Positions 29,058 to 38,093 of a stretch of 64,000 nt of DNA are shown in pieces (the stretch's first letter is position 1; the number at the start of each line of letters is the position of its first letter). The stretch is from positions 1-64,000 of the forward strand of contig NZ_JAHSTT010000004.1 of NCBI RefSeq assembly GCF_019145205.1. The letters run 5' to 3'. A program made the position numbers and the translations under genes. The stretch is from Pseudomonas khavaziana. Lineage in GTDB: Bacteria; Pseudomonadota; Gammaproteobacteria; Pseudomonadales; Pseudomonadaceae. Under the pieces are notes generated by a model. It did no database searches. It had not been told where the DNA came from and worked only from the letters and a program-made list of their open reading frames with translations.

Positions 29058-29705
29058 ATGAAAAAATTCAACGTGGTAATCGCCGACGATCACCCGATCG
29101 TGTTGTTGGGCGTTCGCGAACTGGTAGAGCGGGACGTACGCTTTCAAGTCGTCGGCGAGGCCCTGTGTTCGGCCGGCCTGATCGAGTTGTTGCAGCATCA
29201 AGGCGTCGATATCGTGATCACCGACTACAACATGCCAGGTGACTCGCCCTACGGCGATGGCCTGAAGCTGGTGGAGTACCTGAAACGGCATTTCCCGCAG
29301 GTACAGATCCTGATCCTGACCATGATCTCCAACCACCTGATCCTCACCCGCCTGCAGGAACTGGGCGTGGTCGGCATCATTCAGAAAAGCCAGTTGCACA
29401 CCGAAATTCAACTGGCGCTCAAAGCGATTGCGCAGCGCAGCGCCTATCGAAGCCTGGAGCCGCCCAAAACCTCAGTGATCGAGACCCTCACCGCGATAGA
29501 CGAACGCTTTACCAGTTTATCGCCCAAAGAGTTCGAGATCCTGCGCTTGTTCATTTCCGGCATGAGCGTAAGTGATATTGCCCGCCGTCAGAATCGAAGT
29601 TCAAAGACCATCAGTGCGCAAAAGATATCGGCCATGCGCAAACTTGAAGTGAGCAGCGACCAGGATCTACTTGCTTATTGCCTGGAACGAAACATCTTCA
29701 ACTAA
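29058..29705 (+). CDS. rcsB: RcsB-like NarL/LuxR response regulator
   Basis: A 215-residue regulator, the length of enteric RcsB (216). The receiver has VVIADDHPIVLLGVREL, Asp56 in VITDYNMPGD, YGDGLKLVEYLKRHFPQVQI and QKSQ; the LuxR-type HTH has LSPKEFEILRLFISGMSVSD and SSKTISAQKISAMRKLEV. Even the YGDG and KTIS stretches match RcsB as I remember it. It should receive phosphate from the kinase Hpt and bind the TAAGAAT-type palindromes seen at three promoters of this island. It is 24 bp downstream of the Hpt kinase. In PA14 the RcsB homologue activates cupD (established by literature recall). Confidence 0.88.
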   Translation: MKKFNVVIADDHPIVLLGVRELVERDVRFQVVGEALCSAGLIELLQHQGVDIVITDYNMPGDSPYGDGLKLVEYLKRHFPQVQILILTMISNHLILTRLQELGVVGIIQKSQLHTEIQLALKAIAQRSAYRSLEPPKTSVIETLTAIDERFTSLSPKEFEILRLFISGMSVSDIARRQNRSSKTISAQKISAMRKLEVSSDQDLLAYCLERNIFN

Positions 29706-29806
29706 CGCATAACTTGCAAGCCATTCCTGGACAATGGCTTTGCCCTTTGTTTTCAAGCTTTCCATCGTTGCAACCACCACAAATAACCTGCCCGCCCCAG
29801 AGCTTA

Positions 29807-29820
29807 TAAGAATCGTCTTA
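29807..29820 (+). promoter_or_regulatory. RcsB-box-like palindrome upstream of pilin
   Basis: TAAGAATCGTCTTA; extended, ATAAGA and TCTTAT form perfect arms around ATCG. It resembles the enteric RcsB box (TAAGAAT-N-ATTCTTA type). It lies 84 nt before the pilin ATG in a 198-bp intergenic region, the right place for activation. Confidence 0.65.
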
Positions 29821-29903
29821 TTCGCTCCCGCCGCCTCGTCGCCTACTCTTTGCTCGCAGTTCAACAACAGCACTTTTTCCAACTAAAACTTACGGACATC
29901 ATC

Positions 29904-30506
29904 ATGAAGAAGTTTCCCCTGGCTGTGATCGCCTCGGCCATTATCGCCGCTTCCGGCAGTGCATTTGCCGTAGATCCTGCTCCGACGCCAACCCTGGGCG
30001 GCAGCGGTAAAATCACCTTCACCGGCGTCATTAACAACGATGCCTGCTCGGTGGACGGCGCCAACTCCGACCGCACCATTTCGGTGGACATGGGCAACGT
30101 ATCGATCAAGGACATGGGCACCGCGGAAAACCCGACCGCAGGCCGCGTGACCGCCAAAGACTTCAACCTGAACGTCAACTGCAACCAGGGCACCAAGGTC
30201 GCCATGATCTTTGACGCCAACAACGGCGGTTCGGGCCTGGTCACCGGCAAAAAAGTACTGGCCCTGAACCCGGGTTCGGCCACTGCTCAAAACGTCGGTA
30301 TTGCCCTGCTCGACAGCAAGGGCGGTCTGATCGACCTCAGTTCGCCAAGCACCGCACGCATTGAAAGCACCATGCACGGTGCCGGTACTGAAGGCGGCGA
30401 CGCCACCCTGAGCTTTGCGGCCGCCTATGTCACTACCGCAGCGGCTGGTTCGTCGACCGCCGGTCGCGGTGACGCCACCCTGCCGTTCATCCTGCAATAC
30501 GAATAA
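29904..30506 (+). CDS. Major fimbrial subunit (type 1-like pilin)
   Basis: A 200-residue pilin precursor. Signal peptide MKKFPLAVIASAIIAASGSAFA, then the polymerisation N-terminus GSGKITFTGVINNDACSVDG with the first cysteine, a second cysteine in LNVNCNQGTK, and the C-terminal donor strand ATLPFILQYE. It resembles CupA1/CupD1-type subunits. ATG 29904 follows TACGGA and starts the hydrophobic signal; upstream codons would put a charged tail before it. It is preceded by the RcsB-like palindrome and followed by a strong hairpin, which usually leaves pilin message in excess of chaperone and usher. Confidence 0.88.
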   Translation: MKKFPLAVIASAIIAASGSAFAVDPAPTPTLGGSGKITFTGVINNDACSVDGANSDRTISVDMGNVSIKDMGTAENPTAGRVTAKDFNLNVNCNQGTKVAMIFDANNGGSGLVTGKKVLALNPGSATAQNVGIALLDSKGGLIDLSSPSTARIESTMHGAGTEGGDATLSFAAAYVTTAAAGSSTAGRGDATLPFILQYE

Positions 30507-30530
30507 TTCGGCGCCCCGGGCACCGAACGC

Positions 30531-30550
30531 GCGAGGCCTTGCGGCCTCGC
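30531..30550 (+). terminator. Intercistronic hairpin after pilin
   Basis: GCGAGGCC-TTGC-GGCCTCGC, a perfect 8-bp stem with tetraloop 24 nt after the pilin stop, followed by CATTGTCTTCT. It is a likely attenuator or RNase barrier that raises pilin output relative to downstream genes. Confidence 0.7.
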
Positions 30551-30581
30551 CATTGTCTTCTGATCACACCGGATAACCCTC

Positions 30582-31322
30582 ATGCCGCCTCGTTCTATCG
30601 CCGCATGTCTGGGGCTGCTGGGCCTGCTCATGGCTACCCAGGCCGCCGCCAGCATTTCATTGAATGCCACCCGTATCGTGTTTGACGGTGACCACAAGGA
30701 AGCCAACATTACCGTGCGTAACGGTAACCAGGATGTATTGATTCAATCCTGGGTCGACATGAACGACGCCAGCGCCAGCCGCGCGCCGTTTGCCGTCACC
30801 CCGCCCCTGGCGCGGGTATTTGCCAAGGAACAACAACTGCTGCGCATCCTGTACGAAGGCACCGGCATGCCCACGGACCGCGAGTCGGTGGTGTGGCTCA
30901 ACGTGCAGGAAATCCCCAAGGCCAGCGAAGCCGAGAACACCTTGCAGTTGGCTATCCGCCAACGCATCAAGATTTTTTACCGCCCTGCTGGCCTCACCGG
31001 CAGTGCGCTGCAAGCCCCTGCGCAGCTTGAATGGTCGCTGGCCAGACATGGCAGCCAAACTCTGTTGCAGGTGAAAAACCCGACGCTGTATCACGTGTCC
31101 ATGGCCGACATCAAAGTGCAGGCGGTACTGGCCAGCGACTCCACCATGATCGCGCCCGGCGAGCAAAAACAGTTTGCGCTCGCCGCTCCAGTTGCCGGCG
31201 GACCAGTGCAGTTGTCGTTTTCCAGCATCAATGACTACGGCGCGCAGAATCACTACAGCGCACCGCTGTTCAGCGGCGCGACGCTGCCGGCGCACGCGAC
31301 TGAATCGCGCCTCTACCCCTAA
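30582..31322 (+). CDS. Periplasmic fimbrial chaperone (main)
   Basis: A 246-residue PapD-type chaperone. Signal peptide ends TQAAA; first domain SLNATRIVFDGDHKEANITV, the signature DRESVVWLNVQEIPKAS and LAIRQRIKIFYRPAGL. It is about 45 percent similar by eye to the upstream chaperone at 20048, so they probably serve different subunits (this one pilin, the other adhesin). It is followed by the usher after 85 bp. Confidence 0.88.
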   Translation: MPPRSIAACLGLLGLLMATQAAASISLNATRIVFDGDHKEANITVRNGNQDVLIQSWVDMNDASASRAPFAVTPPLARVFAKEQQLLRILYEGTGMPTDRESVVWLNVQEIPKASEAENTLQLAIRQRIKIFYRPAGLTGSALQAPAQLEWSLARHGSQTLLQVKNPTLYHVSMADIKVQAVLASDSTMIAPGEQKQFALAAPVAGGPVQLSFSSINDYGAQNHYSAPLFSGATLPAHATESRLYP

Positions 31323-31407
31323 GCACTTTCGCTAACCCACAGGCTCACTTCGCGTGCGTGTTTGCGTGCCCGGCTGTCCGTCAATCAGGGATGTCATAGG
31401 TCTTCGC

Positions 31408-33918
31408 ATGTCCTTTCTTTCCAGCAACAGGCCCGCACGTGGCGTACTGAAGTTGAAGACGCTGTCGCTGGCGATTGCTGCCAGCTTGCCCAGCCTGGCC
31501 ATGGCCGATGACGCTGCGCAAACCTTCAACACCACTTTCCTGCAAGGTTCGCAGTCTCCAGTGGACCTGCAGCAATTGCTCTCGGCCAACAGCGTGCTGC
31601 CGGGCAATTACCGCGTCGATTTGTACAGCAACGAAGTGCTGGTGGGTCGACGCGACATCGACTTCAAGCGCACCCCCAAGAACGGCCGGGTCGAAGCCTG
31701 CCTGACCCTCGACCTGCTCAAGCAACTGGGTATCGACCTGCACCGTTTGCAGGCCGAGGGCAAGCTCGACCCGCAGCAGCCGCAAGAATGCTACGCCCTT
31801 GCCGACATGATCGAAGACGCCAGCGTGCGCTACGACAGCAGCCGCCTGCGCCTGCTCGCGAGTATTCCGCAGGTGGCGATGCAGCGCGGCTTGCGCGGGT
31901 ATGTCGACCCACAGTTGTGGGACGACGGTGTGCCCGCCGCCTTCATCAATTACCAGCTCAACAGCAGCCGCACCGCCGGCGACTACAAGACCCGCATCGC
32001 CAATAACCTGGGCCTGCGCAACGGCATCAACCTGGGGGCCTGGCGCCTGCGCAATGAGTCGAACCTGAGCGGCGGCACCGATCGCTCGAACACCTTCACC
32101 AGCAACCGCACTTACTTGCAGCATGACGTCACCGCGATCAAGGGCCAGTTCAGCGCCGGTGAGATTTTCTCCGACACCGATTTGTTCGACAGCGTGCGCT
32201 ATCGCGGGGTCAAGCTGGCTTCCGACGACGGCATGCGTGCTGACAGTGAGCGCGGCTACGCGCCGGTGATCCGTGGCGTGGCGCAGACCAACGCGACGGT
32301 TGAGATCCGCCAGAACGACTACATCCTCTACACCGCCAACGTCGCGCCGGGGCCGTTCGAGATCAACGATATCTACCCCAGCGGTTCCAACGGTGACCTG
32401 CAAATCACCGTGATCGAAGCCGACGGCACGCGCCGGGTGACGATGCAGGCGTTCTCCAGCCTGCCGATTATGGTGCGCGAAGGCCAGGTGAAGTACAGCG
32501 TCTCGGCGGGCACGTTCAAAAGCAATGCCGATGGCCTGGCAAGCCCGCGTTTTCTCAGCGGTACGCTGGCTTACGGCTTGACCAGCAACCTCAGCGGGAT
32601 TGTCGGTGTGCAAGCCAGTGAGGACTATAGCGCGCTGTCGATCGGCGCCGGCCGGAACACCGCATTCGGTGCGTTCTCCCTGGATACCACCCATTCGTCC
32701 AGCAAGGCCCGGGGCCGAACTTCCCAGGGCAGCAGCGTGCGCGCCTTGTACGCCAAGACCTTTGCCGGCACCGACACCAACTTCACCCTGGCCGCCTATC
32801 GCTACTCCACCGAGGGCTATCGCACCCTCACCGACCATGTGGAAGACAGCAGCGAAGACCTGCGCGTGCGCACCGGCCACTCGAAAACCCGCACCGACCT
32901 GACCATCAACCAGAGCATCGGACGCAACAGTGAATTCGGTAGCCTGTATGTAAACGCCAGCGACCAGCGCTACTGGAATCGCGGCGGTTCCCAGAGCTTT
33001 TCCGCAGGCTACACCGGCAACTGGGGCGACCTGAGCTACAACCTTGGCGTGACGCGTACCAAGCAGATCGTCACCTGGGGCGAGCCGAGCAGCGACACAC
33101 AGTTGAACCTGTCGGTGTCCTTTCCGCTGGGCAGCCAGGCCCGCGCGCCACGGGCGTTTGTCACCACCAGCCACCAACGTGGCGACACCACCACCCAAGC
33201 GGGCATCAACGGCTACGTGGCCGACACCAGCGACACCTTCTATTCGGTGCAGGCCGGCCACAGTGACACCAGCGGCGACTCAGGCTCGGTGAACATCAAC
33301 AGCCGCACCGTCGTGGCAGACGTCAGCCTCGGCTACAGCCAGGGCCAGGGCTACAACTCACAGAACTTCAACCTTGCCGGTTCTGTGGTGGCCCATGCTG
33401 GCGGCGTCAACCTGGGGCAAACCGTCAGCGAGACCTTCGCCCTGGCCGAGGTGCCTGGCGTCGCTGGAGCCAAGATCAGCAGCTACAGCGGGGTGGAAAC
33501 CGGTTACAACGGCTATGCGGTGGTGCCCACTGCGCAACCCTACCGGGTCAACTGGATCAGCCTGGACACCCGCGACCTGGGTGGCGACGTGGAAATCACC
33601 AACGCCACCCAACAACTGGTGCCGCGCCGTGGCGCCATCGTGGTGGCGCATTACAGTGGTACTACCGGACGGCGGGTGTTGTTTGAGTTGTTTGACGCAC
33701 AGCATCAGCCGCTGTCGTTTGGTGCTTCGCTGGAAGACGCCAATGGCAAGCAATTGGCAATTGCCGATCCAAATGGCAATGCCCTGGCACTGGTGGAAGA
33801 GGATCAGGGCACGCTGATCATCAAGTGGGGTGAGCAGCATTGTCGTGCCACCTATGCGTTGCCACCGCAGAACAAGGCGCTGAACTATGAGCGCCAGTCA
33901 CTGGTGTGCACGCCTTGA
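31408..33918 (+). CDS. Outer-membrane fimbrial usher
   Basis: An 836-residue FimD/PapC-type usher, normal length. Signal peptide ends LAMA; the N-terminal chaperone-binding domain contains FNTTFLQGSQSPVDLQQLL and PGNYRVDLYSNEVLVGRRDI; the middle is a long beta-barrel with plug (AQTNATVEIRQNDYILYTAN, PGPFEINDIYPSGSNGDLQI); the C-terminus has RRGAIVVAHYSGTTGRRVLF and a conserved cysteine pair (EQHCRATY, LVCTP). It assembles and secretes the fimbria. ATG 31408 follows AGG at 8 nt. No adhesin follows it, unlike standard cup operons. Confidence 0.9.
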   Translation: MSFLSSNRPARGVLKLKTLSLAIAASLPSLAMADDAAQTFNTTFLQGSQSPVDLQQLLSANSVLPGNYRVDLYSNEVLVGRRDIDFKRTPKNGRVEACLTLDLLKQLGIDLHRLQAEGKLDPQQPQECYALADMIEDASVRYDSSRLRLLASIPQVAMQRGLRGYVDPQLWDDGVPAAFINYQLNSSRTAGDYKTRIANNLGLRNGINLGAWRLRNESNLSGGTDRSNTFTSNRTYLQHDVTAIKGQFSAGEIFSDTDLFDSVRYRGVKLASDDGMRADSERGYAPVIRGVAQTNATVEIRQNDYILYTANVAPGPFEINDIYPSGSNGDLQITVIEADGTRRVTMQAFSSLPIMVREGQVKYSVSAGTFKSNADGLASPRFLSGTLAYGLTSNLSGIVGVQASEDYSALSIGAGRNTAFGAFSLDTTHSSSKARGRTSQGSSVRALYAKTFAGTDTNFTLAAYRYSTEGYRTLTDHVEDSSEDLRVRTGHSKTRTDLTINQSIGRNSEFGSLYVNASDQRYWNRGGSQSFSAGYTGNWGDLSYNLGVTRTKQIVTWGEPSSDTQLNLSVSFPLGSQARAPRAFVTTSHQRGDTTTQAGINGYVADTSDTFYSVQAGHSDTSGDSGSVNINSRTVVADVSLGYSQGQGYNSQNFNLAGSVVAHAGGVNLGQTVSETFALAEVPGVAGAKISSYSGVETGYNGYAVVPTAQPYRVNWISLDTRDLGGDVEITNATQQLVPRRGAIVVAHYSGTTGRRVLFELFDAQHQPLSFGASLEDANGKQLAIADPNGNALALVEEDQGTLIIKWGEQHCRATYALPPQNKALNYERQSLVCTP

Positions 33919-33977
33919 TTGTGCGGGTGATTGCGCTACTGTGCTGGCCACGCGCCTACCCTCTGCGAGACTTGCCC

Positions 33978-34814
33978 ATGCGTAACTTGTTCTTCGCCAG
34001 TGCCTGCCTGTTGACCACCGCCCTGGCAGGCTGCCAGCAAACCCCGCCGGCCAACGACCAACTCGACGCCGTGCTCTGGACCCAGACGTCCATCGAGCAT
34101 GAGCTGATCTACCGCCAGCTCTTCGCCAACGCCACCCGCCAACTCGATGTAGCGCTGGCCGACCCCACCTGGGACGCCCTGCCCTTCCCGACGCGCAAGC
34201 TGGCCGGCCTGCCACCGGCGGTGGTGGTGGATATCGACGAGACCCTGTTGGACAACGTGCCGCTCAACGCCCGCGACATCATCAATAACCAGGTGTATTC
34301 CTATGACCGTTGGAACACCTGGGTGGAGCAGGCCAAGGCCCAGGCACTGCCAGGTTCCGTGGCATTCCTGCAGGCAGCCAGGCAAAAAGGGATCAAGGTG
34401 TATTACCTCACCAACCGCGAACACAGCCAGGTCGCGGCCACCGCCAGAAACCTACGCTTGCGCGGCTTTCCGATTGAGAGCGACGCACAGATCCTGGCGG
34501 CCAGCACCCCCACCGGCCACTGCGAAAGCGCCGGCTACGGCAAGAACTGCCGCCGCCAGTGGGTCGCCAGCCATGCCCGCGTGCTGTTGATGGCAGGTGA
34601 CTCCCTGGGAGATTTCGTGCAAGCCGAACACAACACACTGGATGCTCAGCGCAAAGCCGTCGAACCCTATGTGAACTGGCTAGGCCAGCGCTGGTTCCTG
34701 CTGCCCAACCCGAGCTACGGCAATTGGTACAGCGCGCCGTATGGGGACGATGAGACCTTACCGTTTGCGCAGAAACGCAGGTTCAAGCAGCAGGCATTGT
34801 TGTTGCAGGAATAG
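33978..34814 (+). CDS. HAD acid phosphatase lipoprotein, e(P4) family
   Basis: A 278-residue lipoprotein. The lipobox LTTALAGC puts the modified cysteine near residue 19. The HAD motif I is VVVDIDETLLDN (nucleophile and general acid Asp), motif II is YYLTNREHSQ and motif III is LLMAGDSLGDF. This is the class C/e(P4) 5'-nucleotidase type: it dephosphorylates nucleotides at the cell surface. The ATG at 33978 begins the signal peptide. It is convergent with the T2SS operon end (gspD); a link to that secretion system is possible but not shown. Confidence 0.88.
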   Translation: MRNLFFASACLLTTALAGCQQTPPANDQLDAVLWTQTSIEHELIYRQLFANATRQLDVALADPTWDALPFPTRKLAGLPPAVVVDIDETLLDNVPLNARDIINNQVYSYDRWNTWVEQAKAQALPGSVAFLQAARQKGIKVYYLTNREHSQVAATARNLRLRGFPIESDAQILAASTPTGHCESAGYGKNCRRQWVASHARVLLMAGDSLGDFVQAEHNTLDAQRKAVEPYVNWLGQRWFLLPNPSYGNWYSAPYGDDETLPFAQKRRFKQQALLLQE

Positions 34815-34861
34815 GGGTAGCCCTACATCGCCTCCCACATTTTTAGCGAGTGCGGCCCGGA

Positions 34862-36988
34862 TTATTGAGAGGGTCGCAACAACTGCATCTGCTGGCGATA
34901 GTCATCCGTCACCTGCCGCGCCTGGCTGCCGCTGGTAATTACCCTCGGGGTGATCAGCACGATCAACTCCGTTCGGTCCTTGGACTTGCTGGTATTGCCA
35001 AACAACCAGCGCAAACCCGGGATCTTGCCCAGGTAAGGCACGGCACTGACACTCTCAGCGTTGTCTTGCTTGATCAACCCGCCGAGCAACACCGTCTGCC
35101 CACTCTGCACCGCCACCTGGGTGGACACCGAGCGTGTGGAAATCCGCGGATTCACCGGCGTGTCGCTATTACCCACCTGGCTCTCGGCATCGCTGACCTG
35201 CTGCTGGATATCCATGTACACCAGGCCACCCGGATTGATGCGCGGCACCACGTCCAGAATCACCCCGGTCTGCACATATTCGACGCTGCTCAAGGTAGTG
35301 TCGGCGTCACCGGTGTTGACGGTGGTCTGGCTGATGGGAATGTTGTCGCCCACCTGGATCTGCGCCGGCTGGTTGTTCATCACCACCAGCGACGGCGCCG
35401 ACAGCACCTGGGTACGGCCGTTGGTTTCCAGGGCGTGCAGGGCCACTTGCAGGTTGGAGCTGACAAAAGAGTAGAACAATGAGTCCGCCGCCCCCAACCC
35501 GGCCCCACCACCGCCCAGTGCGCCCTGGCTGCCGGAGGCATTGGCCACCGTAGTGCTGGTGGAATTGCCGGCCAGGCGACCGAGGTACCACTGCACGCCC
35601 AGGTCCAGCTCACCGGTGAGCTTGACCTCAAGGATGCGGGTCTCGATCTGCACTTGCAGCGGCGGGTTGTCCAGGCGCTTGATCGCCGCTTCGATCTCTT
35701 TCCACTGCGCCGGGCGAGTGCGCACCAGCAGTTGGTTGCTGCTCTTTTGCGCGGTGATGCGGGTGCCGGCCTCGAGGTCGCTGGTGGGGGTCGCCGGGGT
35801 GTTCTCGCCGCTCTGCGGCTCGGGTTCCTCGGCGGCCGGCACAGGTGCGTTGGATTGCAAACCGGCGCTGGTAGACGATGACAATGTCGTCGTACGCAAG
35901 CCCGGTGCGACCTTGGCGGGCGTGTCGTCCTTGATCGCGCCATTGCCGTAGATCTGCCGCAGGTACTTGGCCAGGTCGGCGGCCTTCATATTGCGCACGT
36001 CGTACACATACATCTGCGGCTCGTTACCGCCGCCCTCGTCGATGGTGCGAATCCAGTCGCCCACCTCACTGAGGTACTCGGGCTGGGAAGAGATCGCCAC
36101 CACCGAATTGGTACGCTCGACCGGCAGGAAGCGCAGCATGCCCGCCAGGGGCGTGCCGCTGTCGGCGCCGAACATGGCTTGCAGCTCGGGCATCAGCTCG
36201 GCCACCGAGGCGCGTTGCAGGCCGAATACCGCCACCGACATGCCCTTGAGCCAGTCGACGTCGAAGGTGTCGATGGTGTCCTGGTAGTTGGCCAACTCTT
36301 CCGGGGTGCCGGCCAGGCTCAGGACATTGCGTGCCGGATCGACCAACAGAAAGGCGTTCTCGCGGGCAAACGGCTTGAGCAGTTTCTGCATCTCGGTAGC
36401 GGAGATATAGCGCAGCGGGAACAGCCGCGCCGAGAGGCCGCTGGACGGTTGCGCCACGCGCATCTGCGGCACCAGCTTGCCCGCCACCGCCTGGTTGGCC
36501 GGCAGGATCACGTAGCGGCTGCCCTGCTTGATCATGGCATTGTCGGTCCACGACAGCAGGGTCTCGAGAATCGACAGCGCCTGTTGCTTGTCCACCGGTT
36601 TGGAGGTGGAGAAGCTGACATTGCCCTTCACCCCCTCGGCGATGCTGTAGTTCTCGTGCAGCAGGTCGCCCATCACGCTGTTGATCACCGCCTCGATGGG
36701 CTGGTCGGCGAAGTTGAACACGATGTCGCCGCCCTGCTCCGGCACTTTGGCGGGCGCGGTGGGTTGGCGCACGAAGCCTTGATTGCCGCGAATCAACTGG
36801 CGTTGCGGCGGTTCCGGGGTGGCCGGCTGAGGGTTTTCAGCCACGGGCGACTCGGGCGGCGGGCGTTGCGAGCCGGTACCCTGCAGTGCTTCGTGCAGCA
36901 GGTCGGCGTCGGGGTCGAGGGTGTCGGGCAACGATCCACAGCCGCCCAGGGAGACGGCAGTGGCCAGGCAAAACAGCGAAGTGCGCAT
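34862..36988 (-). CDS. gspD: Type II secretion secretin GspD
   Basis: A 708-residue secretin lipoprotein. Lipobox AVSLGGC with Cys near 17; N0-N3 domains (FNFADQPIEAVINSVMGDLL; RLFPLRYISATEMQKLLKP; MYVYDVRNMKAADLAKYLRQ), then the secretin core with VQIETRILEVKLTGELDLGV, the conserved LSAPSLVVMNNQPAQIQVGD and TELIVLITPRVI. It forms the outer-membrane pore. ATG 36988 lies 5 bp after the gspN stop; a longer open frame upstream only shadows gspN. The lipid anchor may make it self-piloting, so no separate pilotin is required (inference). Confidence 0.92.
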   Translation of the reverse strand: MRTSLFCLATAVSLGGCGSLPDTLDPDADLLHEALQGTGSQRPPPESPVAENPQPATPEPPQRQLIRGNQGFVRQPTAPAKVPEQGGDIVFNFADQPIEAVINSVMGDLLHENYSIAEGVKGNVSFSTSKPVDKQQALSILETLLSWTDNAMIKQGSRYVILPANQAVAGKLVPQMRVAQPSSGLSARLFPLRYISATEMQKLLKPFARENAFLLVDPARNVLSLAGTPEELANYQDTIDTFDVDWLKGMSVAVFGLQRASVAELMPELQAMFGADSGTPLAGMLRFLPVERTNSVVAISSQPEYLSEVGDWIRTIDEGGGNEPQMYVYDVRNMKAADLAKYLRQIYGNGAIKDDTPAKVAPGLRTTTLSSSTSAGLQSNAPVPAAEEPEPQSGENTPATPTSDLEAGTRITAQKSSNQLLVRTRPAQWKEIEAAIKRLDNPPLQVQIETRILEVKLTGELDLGVQWYLGRLAGNSTSTTVANASGSQGALGGGGAGLGAADSLFYSFVSSNLQVALHALETNGRTQVLSAPSLVVMNNQPAQIQVGDNIPISQTTVNTGDADTTLSSVEYVQTGVILDVVPRINPGGLVYMDIQQQVSDAESQVGNSDTPVNPRISTRSVSTQVAVQSGQTVLLGGLIKQDNAESVSAVPYLGKIPGLRWLFGNTSKSKDRTELIVLITPRVITSGSQARQVTDDYRQQMQLLRPSQ

Positions 36989-36993
36989 ATCGA

Positions 36994-37494
36994 TCAAGGG
37001 AGGGGCTCGCGGGGATGGGAAATCAGGGGTAACCGCTTGCCGTAGAGGCTCAGGGTCTGGGTGCGCCCGTCCAGGGCGAAACGGGCGTATTGCGGGGTCA
37101 GGTGTTCCAGGCGCCAGCCATTGGGCAGGGTCTGGCCCAGGCGTACCGTCAGCGCCGGGCCATCGGCTTGCTTGAGCATGGCCATTTGCAGGTTGCCGGT
37201 GATCATAATGCCGCTGAGGGTCAGGTTGGCCAGGCTGGCCACTCGCACCTTGCCCATCACCCGGTCCGGGCGGCGGTCCGGGCTGAACAGCGGTGTTTGC
37301 CAGGTAGCAGCCAGATCCTGCAACGCCAGCGCAGGAGCGGCTTGCACACTGACGGAGGGCTGCGCAGCCACCGGCGCTGGGGGTAGCCACCGCGGTTCAT
37401 CGCCGATGCTGCTGAGGATCACCGCCATCAACAGACCTAACAAGCCGGCCAGGCCGAGCAAGCTCCATTCCAATGGGCGCAGTGAGCCGATCAT
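36994..37494 (-). CDS. gspN: T2SS assembly protein GspN/XpsN-like
   Basis: A 166-residue bitopic protein: one TM at about 9-29 (WSLLGLAGLLGLLMAVILSS), a proline-alanine linker, and a small periplasmic HR-like domain (WQTPLFSPDRRPDR; LTLSGIMITGN; LGQTLPNGWRLEHLTPQYAR). This domain resembles the HR domain of GspC, so it probably couples the inner platform to the secretin. Position between M and D matches XpsN in Xanthomonas. No separate gspC is present. It overlaps gspM by 4 nt. Confidence 0.75.
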   Translation of the reverse strand: MIGSLRPLEWSLLGLAGLLGLLMAVILSSIGDEPRWLPPAPVAAQPSVSVQAAPALALQDLAATWQTPLFSPDRRPDRVMGKVRVASLANLTLSGIMITGNLQMAMLKQADGPALTVRLGQTLPNGWRLEHLTPQYARFALDGRTQTLSLYGKRLPLISHPREPLP

Positions 37495-38093
37495 GGCGCC
37501 ACCCGCGCAGGTTGCAGGTAACCACGCACCAGCAGCTGCACCGCCAGCTTGCCCGCCCCGCCAGTGGAGGGCGCCTGTTTGCTGCGGCGAATGCGCAGCT
37601 CATCGACAAACAGAAACGGCGGTTGATATTCCAGCGCATGCAGGATCGCGGTCAGCGGTTCGATGGCGCAGTTGAGCGTGAGGCTGACCTTGACCTGGCG
37701 GTAAGGCTCGCTGTCGTCCTGTTCGGCAGTGATGGGCTTGCGTTGGGTCAGGGTGCAGCCGCCGCCAAGGTTGGCGTGGCTGTTGATCAGGTCGGCGAGG
37801 CGCTGCATCAGGTCGGCAGCGACCACATCGGGATCATCGCCGGGCAACAGGCTGGCGCTGCTGGCCGGGTCTTGCCGCGCCCGCTCAAGCTGCTCGCGCA
37901 ATGCATCGCCCTGGCGCAATACGCTGGCGTAGCGTTGCTGCTGTTCACGCAATTGTTCGGCTTGTTCGCCCATGGCCCGCAGCGGCCCGGCAAACCAGCT
38001 GTCGATCAACAGCCAGTAGGCCGCACCGAGCACCACGGCGAGAATCAACAAGGCCCCGCCGCGACGTTCACGGGGTGTGAGGGGTCGGCGCAT
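37491..38093 (-). CDS. gspM: T2SS inner-membrane protein GspM
   Basis: A 200-residue protein with cytoplasmic basic start (RRPLTPRERRG), one TM (ALLILAVVLGAAYWLLI), a coiled-coil stretch (EQAEQLREQQQRYASVLR) and a ferredoxin-like C-terminal domain. It is the GspL partner of the platform. ATG 38093 is used; it overlaps the gspL end by 26 nt. Confidence 0.8.
   Translation of the reverse strand: MRRPLTPRERRGGALLILAVVLGAAYWLLIDSWFAGPLRAMGEQAEQLREQQQRYASVLRQGDALREQLERARQDPASSASLLPGDDPDVVAADLMQRLADLINSHANLGGGCTLTQRKPITAEQDDSEPYRQVKVSLTLNCAIEPLTAILHALEYQPPFLFVDELRIRRSKQAPSTGGAGKLAVQLLVRGYLQPARVAP

Noticed and set aside
31381..33261. 626-codon open frame antisense to the usher
   Set aside because: Shadow of the usher gene in a high-GC genome; no ribosome site or domain.
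36179..37045. 288-codon plus-strand frame over gspD
   Set aside because: Reads the complement of secretin codons; no independent signals.
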